Shown piece by piece: positions 19,377-26,931 of a stretch of 64,000 nt of DNA (positions are counted from its first letter, which is position 1; every line of letters begins with the position of its first letter). The stretch spans positions 4,836,001-4,900,000 of the forward strand of contig CBDCWE010000003.1 of the NCBI GenBank assembly GCA_965223355.1, written 5' to 3'. This stretch comes from Tectiglobus sp965223355. Lineage in GTDB: Bacteria > Pseudomonadota > Alphaproteobacteria > Rhizobiales > Hyphomicrobiaceae. A model generated the notes under the pieces. It had not been told where the DNA came from. It ran no database searches and saw only the letters and a list, made by a program, of their open reading frames with translations. A program made the translations under genes and the position numbers.

Positions 19377-19759
19377 GCCTCCTCATCACCCGTTGATTCT
19401 GCAGATCGGGCAGCAGCGGCCGGTTGCTCGCGCCGGTCTTCGGCGAGTTCCGGCTCGATGCCGTAGGTCAGAGCGGCCTGGGCGAGGGCGTGCGTCGCAA
19501 CAGGTGCGGTCAGAAAGAAGATGGCGAGCACGAACAACAGCTTCAGCGTCAGCAGGCTGAAGCCGGCCTGAAGCATCAAGCCGACCAGCAATAGCCCGGC
19601 GCCCGCGGTTTCGGTGACACTGGTCGCGTGCATCCGCGTGAAAACGTCCGGCATTCTGACCAGACCAATGGCGCCGACCAGCACGAAAAACGCACCGGAG
19701 ACGATCAGCACGCCGCTGACGATGTGAATAATCTGGTCGACTAAAGACTGTTCCATCAT
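19373..19759 (-). CDS. mrpG: Mrp antiporter subunit G
   Basis: 128-residue three-helix MrpG/MnhG protein. The diagnostic stretch is VSGVLIVSGAFFVLVGAIGLVRMPDVFTRMHATSVTETAGAGLLLVGLML, followed by FVLAIFFLTAPVATHALAQAA. The acidic tail (AEDRREQPAAAARSAESTGDEEA) is cytoplasmic. The start overlaps the mrpF stop by 4 bp. Confidence 0.93.
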   Translation of the reverse strand: MMEQSLVDQIIHIVSGVLIVSGAFFVLVGAIGLVRMPDVFTRMHATSVTETAGAGLLLVGLMLQAGFSLLTLKLLFVLAIFFLTAPVATHALAQAALTYGIEPELAEDRREQPAAAARSAESTGDEEA

Positions 19760-20037
19760 TGCGGGCCGTCCTCATCCGGATCGTAAGCCAGATCACCGTG
19801 CCGGAAGTACTTGAGGATGGCGAGCGTGGCAATCAGATTGAGCAACGCATAGGTGAGCCCGATGTCGATCCATTCGGGTCGACCGTTCAAGAAGCCAACG
19901 ACAATCAACAGCAGAATGGCCAAGCTGCCAACCGCATTGCCAGCCAGGACGCGGTCGAAAATCGTCGGTCCCCGGACGGCGCGGATGACGGCGAGGATCA
20001 GCGCCACAATGACTGCGATGGTAGCCGTGGTGAACAT
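19756..20037 (-). CDS. mrpF: Mrp antiporter subunit F
   Basis: 93-residue three-helix MrpF/MnhF protein. Family core: ALILAVIRAVRGPTIFDRVLAGNAVGSLAILLLIVVGFLNGRPEWIDIGLTYALLNLIATLAILKYF. The RGPTxxDRVLAxN motif is diagnostic. It overlaps mrpE by one base (20037) and mrpG by 4 bp. Confidence 0.93.
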   Translation of the reverse strand: MFTTATIAVIVALILAVIRAVRGPTIFDRVLAGNAVGSLAILLLIVVGFLNGRPEWIDIGLTYALLNLIATLAILKYFRHGDLAYDPDEDGPQ

Positions 20038-20513
20038 CAGTCATGTCCCTCGAATGCGGTCACCTTGCGGTCCATACCGCCGGCTTCCAGGTCATCGGCA
20101 CCGTCCTTGACAATGGCATGGACGGTCAGGTTGTGGCCGGAGACCTCGGTTGTGATGGTGCCGGGCGTCAGGGTGATGGAGTTGGCATAGGTGACGATGC
20201 CGACCGGTGTTTTCTGGGTCGAACGAACGCGCGTCATGGTCGGGCTGATGGGGAGGCGCGGATCAATAATGATGCGCGTGACATTCCAGGCCGACTTCAG
20301 GATTTCGACAATGAGCCACGGGAAATACGCCAGGGCGCCGAGCACCAGATGAATCGGGTGGCCTTCGCCGTCATCGGAGCCCGTTCGGCGCGCAAACACA
20401 ACAATCAAAACGGTTGAGATGACACCGACGGTTACCAGAAAAGAATTGTAATGGCCTGACAATGCCAGCCAGAACAAAAGCAGTATTATTGCGAGGGAGA
20501 GGCTACGGAGCAT
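20037..20513 (-). CDS. mrpE: Mrp antiporter subunit E, first gene of operon
   Basis: 158-residue MrpE/MnhE protein with two N-terminal helices (LAIILLLFWLALSGHYNSFLVTVGVISTVLIVVFA) and a cytoplasmic domain with the family signature ISPTMTRVRSTQKTPVGIVTYANSITLTPGTITTEV. It heads the leftward operon E-F-G-DUF4040-B-C-D-D-small-D. The 583-bp gap to mucR must contain its promoter; no clear motif was found for it. Confidence 0.92.
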   Translation of the reverse strand: MLRSLSLAIILLLFWLALSGHYNSFLVTVGVISTVLIVVFARRTGSDDGEGHPIHLVLGALAYFPWLIVEILKSAWNVTRIIIDPRLPISPTMTRVRSTQKTPVGIVTYANSITLTPGTITTEVSGHNLTVHAIVKDGADDLEAGGMDRKVTAFEGHD

Positions 20514-20893
20514 TGTTGGCGCGCGTGGTGCGGGTCCTGTTCAGTTCGGAAGACGCTCTGATCGGCGAGGTTCGCAATCAAGGCCGACCAGCGTGCGCCC
20601 TGCGTTCGAGAACCGCTCGTCCAGCCAGGACGCTTGCTCGCCCGGGAGGAACGCAAACCTACGCGCACTTGGGGTACGTCTGTCAAGATTGATCGGCACT
20701 ATTCGCACTTTCTTCAGAATGAATTTGAAGGGAGATGCCCGCAACACCCGCAGCAGCTGCCGGCAATGCAATTCTCAACTTGAGTCTCAACGCGATGTTT
20801 TTCGCCCGCCCGCACGTGAACTGCCGGTGTCGGCAAAGTCGACCGCGCACCGCTTCGATTTGTTGGTAGTCAAACAACCGAATGGTGTTGAAC

Positions 20894-20910
20894 CTATCAA
20901 GTATTGATAG
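20894..20910. promoter_or_regulatory. Operator-like inverted repeat upstream of mucR
   Basis: CTATCAA-GTA-TTGATAG is a perfect 7-bp inverted repeat. It sits 10 bp before a TTGACG hexamer that could be a -35 box (20921-20926; a weak -10-like TAAGAA follows after 18 bases). MucR proteins often repress their own genes through AT-rich inverted sites, so autoregulation is plausible. The rest of the 20514-21096 gap shows no gene. Confidence 0.4.
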
Positions 20911-20978
20911 CTGATCGACATTGACGTCGTTGGCCTTGGACTTGTAAGAATTTGTTTTACCAAGTCTTCATGATCTGA

Positions 20979-21004
20979 GCCTGGATAAGTCCATCAATCC
21001 AGGC
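20979..21004 (+). promoter_or_regulatory. Leader hairpin upstream of mucR
   Basis: GCCTGGAT and ATCCAGGC pair perfectly around a 10-nt loop. If transcription starts near 20955 this hairpin would lie in the mucR leader, about 90 bases before the start codon. Its function is unknown. Confidence 0.4.
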
Positions 21005-21096
21005 AGCACGGGGCAGCCACAACAACAGGCGTAGGTTCGCTGAGATGTTGCCGAGCAATTGCGGCGACGTCCTCGGCGGCCAAGGAGGTGTTTAAG

Positions 21097-21507
21097 ATGT
21101 CAGATGAAACGTCCAAAGCGGCTCTGATCGAACAAACGACACGGATCGTTGCTGCCTACGTCTCCAAGAACGCGGTTGATGCCAAAGATCTTGCGAACCT
21201 GATCACGGACGTTCATCGCGCCTTGGTCAAGACCTCAGGCGATCAACCGCCATCCGAGGCCGAGGAATTGCGACCGGCCGTCAACAAAAATAAATCGGTA
21301 TTTCCGGACTATATCATCTGCCTCGAAGATGGCGAAAAGTTCAAATCGCTCAAGCGCCACCTGCGCACCAAGTACAATCTGACGCCCGAAGAGTACCGCA
21401 AGAAGTGGCAGCTTGCGCAGGACTACCCGATGGTGGCGCCCAACTATGCGCGTGAACGTTCGGAGCTTGCCAAGAAAATGGGGCTCGGGACGCGCCGCAA
21501 CCGTTAA
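21097..21507 (+). CDS. mucR: MucR/Ros-family transcriptional regulator with altered zinc finger
   Basis: 136-residue regulator of the MucR/Ros family, which in alphaproteobacteria controls exopolysaccharide, motility, cell cycle and host-interaction genes. The N-terminal oligomerisation part spans 1-60 and the DNA-binding part 66-134 (DYIICLEDGEKFKSLKRHLRTKYNLTPEEYR, then DYPMVAPNYARERSELAKKMGLG). In Ros the zinc ligands are Cys-x2-Cys and two histidines; here they read C75, D78, H88 and then K92-Y93. The second Cys is Asp, as in many MucRs, and the last His is absent. The ATG at 21097 follows AGGAGG by eight bases; an upstream GTG overlaps that site and was rejected. Confidence 0.93.
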   Translation: MSDETSKAALIEQTTRIVAAYVSKNAVDAKDLANLITDVHRALVKTSGDQPPSEAEELRPAVNKNKSVFPDYIICLEDGEKFKSLKRHLRTKYNLTPEEYRKKWQLAQDYPMVAPNYARERSELAKKMGLGTRRNR

Positions 21508-21965
21508 CCGCGACGATCAGCACGGCGACGTGGCCGGGCGTGCCGGTTGCATCGATATCGCTGCATCCGCGAACCGCGTGCGGATCTTGACCGTACGAGT
21601 TTGGGGCGGCGCGGGGATAAGTCCCGCTCGTTGACCACATTGGCACGGTTCTGGTCGCCTGTGCGCCGTGCCGAGCCCGCCATCATGCCGAAACCGGATA
21701 GTGTGCACACGCCCCGTCGATCGCGCGTCGGCACTTTTGCTTGACAGCCCAGTTTATCCCCGCCGTTCACCTTGCATGTAGCCTTTGGCACCAGTTGCGG
21801 TAGCTACTGAATAATCTTTGTATCGACCAGTACGCGCATTCTCGCCTGGTGAGATCGCTGAGATGCCCGTTCCAATCGGCACCTTGGTCCGCAATGCAAA
21901 TTGGTTCTCAACACGAGGATTCCACGCATCTGGTCTGTTGATCGGGCAAAGCAAGGAATGACCAA
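21508..21965. other. Intergenic region, no gene recognised
   Basis: 458 bp between mucR and the HTH gene. It contains a TTGACA hexamer (21741-21746) without a convincing partner -10, and small GC-rich inverted repeats (CGGG/CCCG around 21619). No repeat of the R1-R5 families was found. The short frames lack ribosome-binding sites and similarity. Confidence 0.5.
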
Positions 21966-22397
21966 ATGAAGACAAGTGTTGAACAAGCGGCAGCAGGTCG
22001 ATCACGGCGCCGGATCAGTCGACCTGAGTTCGAGAGCATCGGCTGCACCATGCCGGGTTCTGGTTGCATCGACACGCGTGAGGATATGAAGCAATTCCTG
22101 TTGCAGGCGGTGGCGTGTGCATTTGAGGTCGATGAATCCCACTTGCTTACCCCGACCCGGGGATTTGCGCCAATCGCGCGCGCGCGTCAGGTTCTGATGT
22201 ATCTCGCCCATGTCGCGTGCGGTTTGACCATGACCGATGTCGGGCGCTTGTTTCGGCGCGACCGTACGACCGTGGCTCACGCCTGCAACGTTGTCGAAGA
22301 ATGCCGCGAAGATATTGCCTTCGATCGGGCACTGGAATTGCTCGAATGCTCGGTGGTTCTCGTGCAGGGTGCGCCGCGCAACGGAAGGTCGGCATGA
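21966..22397 (+). CDS. DnaA domain IV-like helix-turn-helix protein
   Basis: 143 residues. Residues 70-116 (ARARQVLMYLAHVACGLTMTDVGRLFRRDRTTVAHACNVVEECRED) match the DNA-binding domain IV of DnaA, including the GRLFxRDRTTVxHA signature. The AAA+ ATPase domain of DnaA is absent, so it cannot initiate replication by itself. The ATG at 21966 follows AAGGA by eight bases. It is translationally coupled (ATGA) to the DUF6456 gene, a pairing I recall from several Rhizobiales genomes. Probably a transcriptional regulator using a DnaA-type HTH; its targets are unknown. Confidence 0.85.
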   Translation: MKTSVEQAAAGRSRRRISRPEFESIGCTMPGSGCIDTREDMKQFLLQAVACAFEVDESHLLTPTRGFAPIARARQVLMYLAHVACGLTMTDVGRLFRRDRTTVAHACNVVEECREDIAFDRALELLECSVVLVQGAPRNGRSA

Positions 22398-22930
22398 GCC
22401 GGCCCAGGACGGGAGCGCTCGACTGGCTGCGTGAACGCCGGGATAAGGCGGGGCGAGCACTTTTGTCAGATGACGAGTTTGCGGCCGGCGATCGCCTGCG
22501 CCGCGATTTTGTACGCGCCGGATTGATGCCGCGGGTGACGATGTCGTGGTCAAGTGCCGGCGGGCAACTTGGCCGGCGGCGCCTGCCACCCGATCACGAG
22601 GCGACGTTTGGGCAGCACACGTTGGCTGCGCAAGAGCGGGTTCGCAAAGCGATCGCCGCCGTCCAGCCTGAGTATGCCAACCTGCTGATCGATGTGTGCT
22701 GTCTCGAGCACAAACTATCCGATGTCGAACGGCGGTCTGGGTGGCCCCAGAGAGCCGGCAAAGTGGTGTTGCAAATGGCGTTGCGGCAACTGGCACGCCA
22801 CTACGGTATGGTCGTTGACAAACCGACCGCGGGCGATGGCGCGCACGCTATACGCCACTGGGCCAGTGACGGTTACCGACCGCCGCTGGAGCGACCCGCT
22901 GGTGATTGCAAAGCGACTGCTTCCGACTAA
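22394..22930 (+). CDS. DUF6456-domain protein coupled to the HTH gene
   Basis: 178 residues. The N-terminal segment DWLRERRDKAGRALLSDDEFAAGDRLRRDFVRAGLMPRVTMSW and the central ANLLIDVCCLEHKLSDVERRSGWPQRAGKVVLQMALRQLARHYGM are the recognisable DUF6456 features. The second has the look of an HTH or phage-antitermination-like helical domain. The ATG at 22394 overlaps the upstream TGA and is preceded by GGAAGG. A longer frame starting at 22217 lies out of phase inside the HTH gene and was rejected. Function unknown; coupling suggests it acts with the HTH partner. Confidence 0.82.
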   Translation: MSRPRTGALDWLRERRDKAGRALLSDDEFAAGDRLRRDFVRAGLMPRVTMSWSSAGGQLGRRRLPPDHEATFGQHTLAAQERVRKAIAAVQPEYANLLIDVCCLEHKLSDVERRSGWPQRAGKVVLQMALRQLARHYGMVVDKPTAGDGAHAIRHWASDGYRPPLERPAGDCKATASD

Positions 22931-23087
22931 TTCCAGCGCGCATAAATATCGAGCCGCTGCCCCGCCCGCCCGCTCGACAGTCGGGTGTTGCGAGCGGCCG
23001 GGCGTTGTTGGTGAACGATTGCTGTGCGATGCGCGGACCGCTCCAACCGCAATCTCCGATCATCACCGCGGTGTTGCAGCGCGTCAG

Positions 23088-23540
23088 TCAGACTGACGGT
23101 TCGCGCGATGCCCGGTGTGCGGATACCGCCGCCCGCGCCTCGGCCTGGATGCGCTGGATCATCGATTTTAGACCGTTTGAGCGCTGCGGTGTGAGGTGTT
23201 CGATCAGGCCCAGTTCGCCGAACACCGACTGTGCGTCGGTTGCTTGGATGTCGGCGGCGGTTCGCCCGCTGTAGACCGCGAGAAGGATCGCAATCAAGCC
23301 CTGCACGATCATCGCATCGCTTTCGCCGCGAAAGCTGAGAATGGGCTCCGGCGCGCAGCCGGAAGCCTCGTGCTCGGTGACCAACCAGACCTGACTGGCG
23401 CAGCCGCGGACCTTGTTCGCTGCAGTTTTTTCGCTCGCATCGAGCGGCGCAAGCTGGCGCCCGAGTTCGATGACGTAACGGTAACGGTCCTCCCACTCAT
23501 CCAGAAACTCGAAGTCGGCTTTGATGCTGTCGATCGACAT
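23088..23540 (-). CDS. sufE: SufE-family cysteine desulfurase partner
   Basis: 150-residue cytosolic SufE protein, which accepts persulfide sulfur from a SufS-type desulfurase for Fe-S cluster assembly. The acceptor cysteine is C47 in KVRGCASQVWLV. The flanking motifs FEFLDEWEDRYRYVIELG (5-27) and LIAILLAVYSGRTAADI are family hallmarks. No suf operon is nearby, which is common for the alphaproteobacterial orphan SufE. It is divergent from the peptidoglycan-binding gene. Confidence 0.93.
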   Translation of the reverse strand: MSIDSIKADFEFLDEWEDRYRYVIELGRQLAPLDASEKTAANKVRGCASQVWLVTEHEASGCAPEPILSFRGESDAMIVQGLIAILLAVYSGRTAADIQATDAQSVFGELGLIEHLTPQRSNGLKSMIQRIQAEARAAVSAHRASREPSV

Positions 23541-23576
23541 GTGCGGCTCGCGTCAAACAGTTGCGGTGCGATCTAT

Positions 23577-23610
23577 TATAGCGTTTCAGAGCTAGCCCGC
23601 ACCATCCCGG
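23577..23610 (-). repeat. R3 short dispersed repeat
   Basis: Read on the minus strand, CGGGATGGTGCGGGCTAGC followed by TCTGAAACGCTATA. The same element occurs at 33819, 46659 (partial) and 52424. It lies in the sufE / peptidoglycan-binding divergent promoter region. Confidence 0.65.
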
Positions 23611-23760
23611 CTGGCCGTCCAAAACCCGTGATCGCATCGGTTTTCGCGGCGTGAAGGCCGTGCTGTGCGGCGCTCATCGTTTGACACCGCCAGTCCCGGT
23701 TAACAGAGCGTTAACGCATCCAAGCCATCATCATCATGGATATCTACGGGGGAACGTTGA

Positions 23761-24393
23761 ATGCGAGCAACTGGTTTGCGCCTATTCACGGGCCTGTGTC
23801 TCAGTCTTACGGCCGGTGTTTTTGTCAATGTCCTGGTGCTGCAGGACACCGGGCACCGCGCGGCTCGGTCGGCTGACCAGACGACCGCCGACGTCATGTG
23901 GCCGGCACACTTTCCAAGCCTTGATCAACCGCGCAGCGCTGCGTCGGCACAGCCGCAGCTGAACCCGCAGGCGCCGCGTCAGCTGGTCAAGGCCGTTCAG
24001 CGCGAGCTCGCCATGCGCGACTATTATCATGGCCACAGCGATGGCCGACTGACGCTGCTGACGCGGGCCGCGATCATGGCCTACGAGGCCGACAACGGTC
24101 TGGCGTTGACCGGCGAGGCGAGCGAAACGGTGTTGCACGCGATTTTACTTGGAGCCGCCTATCAGAAACCGAAAACGGCTCGCCCGATCGGGCCGGAAGC
24201 CAAGGCCATAATCGTGCAGGTGCAATCGCTGCTGATTTTGGCTGGTCACACTGACGTTGACAGAAGCGGTAGGCTGGATGGGGCCACGCAACGTGCGATC
24301 ATGGCCTTTGAACGCGCCAACCGGATGCCGCCGAAAGGACGCATATCGGCGCGATTGCTGCAACGGTTGAAGGCCAAGATCAAGCGCGGCTGA
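23761..24393 (+). CDS. Exported or membrane-anchored protein with two peptidoglycan-binding repeats
   Basis: 210 residues. Residues 5-28 form a hydrophobic N-terminal segment (signal anchor or signal peptide). Two PG_binding_1-like three-helix repeats follow at about 75-128 (VKAVQRELAMRDYYHGHSDGRLTLLTRAAIMAYEADNGL) and 147-207 (IIVQVQSLLILAGHTDVDRSGRLDGATQRAIMAFERANRM). The protein therefore probably sits in the periplasm on the cell wall. No catalytic domain is present. The ATG follows GGGGGA by seven bases. Confidence 0.85.
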   Translation: MRATGLRLFTGLCLSLTAGVFVNVLVLQDTGHRAARSADQTTADVMWPAHFPSLDQPRSAASAQPQLNPQAPRQLVKAVQRELAMRDYYHGHSDGRLTLLTRAAIMAYEADNGLALTGEASETVLHAILLGAAYQKPKTARPIGPEAKAIIVQVQSLLILAGHTDVDRSGRLDGATQRAIMAFERANRMPPKGRISARLLQRLKAKIKRG

Positions 24394-24489
24394 TGGCGGG
24401 CGGTTTGCCGCCTCGCCGTGTCGAATGTTTCGGCAGCAGGCGCACGCGCGATGTCATCGGCAGGCGGATGGTCAAGGCGGGGATCACGG

Positions 24490-24858
24490 ATGCGTCTTCG
24501 GGCTGAGATATGGGTTAAAGCCTACGTGAGAACGTGTTCGGTGGCAGCCGTTCCGGCGGTCGTCGTCAAGCACGGGGATGACGATGCCGGCGCCGTTTAC
24601 ATCAAGGTGACCAGGCGCGATGGCACGGCACGATTGTTCGGCCCCGCACCCGTCGGCTTAGACGGCCCGGTCGATGGTCAAAGATGGGTGGCACATCTCG
24701 ACGGGCCTGACGTCACCGAACACAAGGTTGATCAGTTTCTGCGCGAACAGACACGGTTCGATCCCGACCTCTGGGTCGTTGAGATTGAGGACCCGAAAGG
24801 GCGTCACTTTCTCGGCGACTGGTTGCTGCGCAGCGGCCCGATCGGTGGGGATGACTGA
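24490..24858 (+). CDS. DUF1491-family protein
   Basis: 122 residues, typical for this alphaproteobacterial family of unknown function: MRLRAEIWVKAYVRTCSVA at the start, DDDAGAVYIKVTRRDGTARLFGPAP in the middle and RFDPDLWVVEIEDPKGRHFLGDWL at the end. The start at 24490 matches the family N-terminus; a GTG at 24418 would add 24 unmatched residues. It follows the peptidoglycan-binding gene on the same strand after about 100 bp. Confidence 0.88.
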   Translation: MRLRAEIWVKAYVRTCSVAAVPAVVVKHGDDDAGAVYIKVTRRDGTARLFGPAPVGLDGPVDGQRWVAHLDGPDVTEHKVDQFLREQTRFDPDLWVVEIEDPKGRHFLGDWLLRSGPIGGDD

Positions 24859-25008
24859 GGCAGTAGGGGCACACAATCTGTTGTTTTTGTACGAATTTGG
24901 AATTTATTGACCCAAATCAGCCCCAATTGCTTTAGTGTTTTGTCAGCACGATTTGGTCTTGCGGACGTGCGCAAGCGGCCCATCAGCGCATATTAACGGG
25001 ACCAGATA

Positions 25009-25197
25009 ATGTGCACGATTCTCAAATTCGATCCACAACCGCACGCAAACCCGTCGCAACAAGGTTGTGGAGAAAGTCGATCACAAGCCGAGATCGTCAT
25101 TTTTCCAGGCGTGCGCTATCTGCGTAGCAACGCGAATGCGCCGACCGCACCGGAGTGTCCTGCTGGCCGGACAACGCGAGATTTTTTGATTCTTTGA
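25009..25197 (+). CDS. Small hypothetical protein with an IVIFPGVRY motif
   Basis: 62 residues. The motif AEIVIFPGVRYLR (29-41) after a MCTILKFDPQP start resembles short, uncharacterised proteins I recall from Rhizobiales, where a similar (V/I)xFxGVRY motif is seen. The ribosome-binding site is weak. It shares the strand of the DUF1491 gene 150 bp upstream. Its stop codon lies at the edge of repeat-like sequence shared with the 28.4-kb region. Function unknown. Confidence 0.55.
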   Translation: MCTILKFDPQPHANPSQQGCGESRSQAEIVIFPGVRYLRSNANAPTAPECPAGRTTRDFLIL

Positions 25198-25241
25198 TTT
25201 GGTCTGTGCACCTTCTTCTCCGGCAAAGGGCAAATTGACGA

Positions 25242-25260
25242 CTAGTCGTCTCAATCACCT
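25242..25260 (+). repeat. R5 short repeat (CTAG...TCTCAATCACC)
   Basis: CTAGTCGTCTCAATCACCT matches the sequences at 28380-28399 and 46503-46522. Together with GATTTGGTCTGTGC at 25197 it forms a decayed relative of the 28.4-kb element. No gene is seen from 25198 to 25414. Confidence 0.5.
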
Positions 25261-25414
25261 GAAAACTGACAGACCGCATGATCCACAGGGTTGGCGAGGC
25301 GGGGCGACCGGGGCGGCCAGACCATCGCGGCTTTGGAGCCGAGCAATTCGCGGCCGGTCTTCGGGTTCGTTCCGATGCGGTATCAAAGACCGGTTGCGCT
25401 AAATCATGTCGGCC

Positions 25415-25843
25415 TCAGGCGGACATGATCTCATCGTTGGCTTGGTGCACTTCGATGATGTTGCCGACGGGATCGTAGAAAAAGATCTGCTGCCAAGACG
25501 CCATGAACGAATTGCCGAAGTCGGCATAGGGCACGCCCTTCTCATCGAGGCGTTTCTTGAAGGCTTCGATATCGTCGGTGCGGAATGCAAGATGTCCGCG
25601 CTCCAGTGGATTGATCGCCTTGCCGGTACGAAAGGCAACGCTTCGGTCGGCCTGAGAATGGTGGAACTGGATGTTGCCGTCGGTCTGAAATGCAACGCCG
25701 CCATCATAGCCCCGATCACTATTGCGAACTCTGAGCGCCGCCATTGTCGGTGCGGGTTTCAGGTCGAGCACGTCGGCGTAGAACTCAGCGAGTTCAGGCA
25801 CGTCGTGGGTGCAAATGTTGATATGGTGAAACGCGAGCTTCAT
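25415..25843 (-). CDS. VOC-family (glyoxalase-like) protein
   Basis: 142 residues forming one vicinal-oxygen-chelate module of two beta-alpha-beta-beta-beta units. The first metal ligand is in LAFHHINICTHDV (H6/H7), another histidine lies in RGHLAFRTDDIEAF and the terminal glutamate is in PVGNIIEVHQANDE. Many such proteins are lyases, dioxygenases or resistance enzymes, and no substrate can be assigned here. The ATG follows GAGGAA by about nine bases. It is divergent from the SDR gene with a 144-bp gap. Confidence 0.85.
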   Translation of the reverse strand: MKLAFHHINICTHDVPELAEFYADVLDLKPAPTMAALRVRNSDRGYDGGVAFQTDGNIQFHHSQADRSVAFRTGKAINPLERGHLAFRTDDIEAFKKRLDEKGVPYADFGNSFMASWQQIFFYDPVGNIIEVHQANDEIMSA

Positions 25844-25987
25844 GGCGCAATTCCTCTTTCGATACCCGATATCCGTTTGGCAATTTCACTGCTCGTTATA
25901 CGATGACAGCAGATCGCAGGCCGGTGCACGCGGCACTGGCGCCAGGGTAACGCTTGCAACAGGATAAGCAAAATCGAGGAGGCGCAC

Positions 25988-26737
25988 ATGCGACTGGACG
26001 GCAAGACGGCGCTGGTGACGGGCGCGGCAGGCGGCATGGGAGCTGCGACGGCACGGCTTTTTGCGCAGGAGGGCGCGATGGTCGCGATTGGCGATGTGCT
26101 CGACGCCGAGGTCGCCGGCGTGTGCGATGAGATCAAAGCGGCCGGCGGCGTTTGTGAGGCCCACCGGCTCGACATTTCGGATGAACGCAACTGGCGCCAC
26201 GTCGTCGGCAGCATTGTTGCCGGTTTCGGGCGGATCGACATCCTGATCAACAATGCCGGCGTCAGCGGCTCCGACCCCAACCTTCTGAGCCGCGAGATCT
26301 GGGATCAGCAAATGTCGATCAACGCAACCGGCACCTTCCTTGGCATGCGCACCACCATCCCGGAAATGCAGAAGACCAACGGCGGCGCCATCGTCAATAT
26401 TTCCTCGATTTCCGGAGTGACCGGGCAGTCGTTCGTGCACATGGGCTACAACGCCTCGAAGGGGGCGGTGCGAACCATGACCAAAGCCGCCGCAGTGCAG
26501 TTTGCGAAGGATGGCATCCGGGTCAATTCCGTGCATCCGGGGCTGATGCCGGCCATGCGCACGTCAAAGCTCACCGCAGATCCCGAGATCCGGGCAAAGA
26601 TGCTCGAAAGCGTACCCATGCGCCGCGCCGGGAGGATCGAAGAAGTTGCCGCCGCCAACCTGTTCCTGGCAAGCGATGAGGCATCCTACATCACCGGCGT
26701 CGAACTGCCGGTTGATGGCGGCTTCCTGGCGCTTTGA
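25988..26737 (+). CDS. Short-chain dehydrogenase/reductase, classical type
   Basis: 249-residue NAD(P)-dependent oxidoreductase with a Rossmann fold. Cofactor motif TGAAGGMG (11-18), NNAG (88-91), catalytic S140, Y154 and K158 in NISSISGVTGQSFVHMGYNASK, and the terminal ITGVELPVDGGF. The acidic residue in IGDVLDA (D36) after the second strand favours NAD over NADP. A GAGGAGG site precedes the ATG. The substrate is not predictable; annotated relatives include cyclohexanol/cyclopentanol and 3-hydroxy-acyl dehydrogenases. Confidence 0.9.
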   Translation: MRLDGKTALVTGAAGGMGAATARLFAQEGAMVAIGDVLDAEVAGVCDEIKAAGGVCEAHRLDISDERNWRHVVGSIVAGFGRIDILINNAGVSGSDPNLLSREIWDQQMSINATGTFLGMRTTIPEMQKTNGGAIVNISSISGVTGQSFVHMGYNASKGAVRTMTKAAAVQFAKDGIRVNSVHPGLMPAMRTSKLTADPEIRAKMLESVPMRRAGRIEEVAAANLFLASDEASYITGVELPVDGGFLAL

Positions 26738-26828
26738 CGACCTTATGCCAACCCGCGGAAATATTAACCCGCTTCATGGGTCCTGGCGGCTCACTCGGGC
26801 CGGCGCGGGCGGGCAGCGCCGTTGATCA

Positions 26829-26931
26829 ATCGCCGCGGCGCAGCGATCCTTGAGGGGCTTGTCCGCCCCTCAAACACCCCGACCAGGGGATCGGTCCCCT
26901 GGACCCCCAGCTGGTTCAGAGGTTGCTCTAG
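26829..26931 (-). repeat. R2 repeat cut at its CTAG end by the insertion sequence
   Basis: Three R2 hairpins (CGCCG.., TGAGGGGC.., CCAGGGGA../..TCCCCTGG) followed by the R2 terminal tail CAGCTGGTTCAGAGGTTGCT and CTAG (26928-26931). The IS5-family element begins at that CTAG, and an R1 copy begins at the matching CTAG on its other side (27772). Confidence 0.85.
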
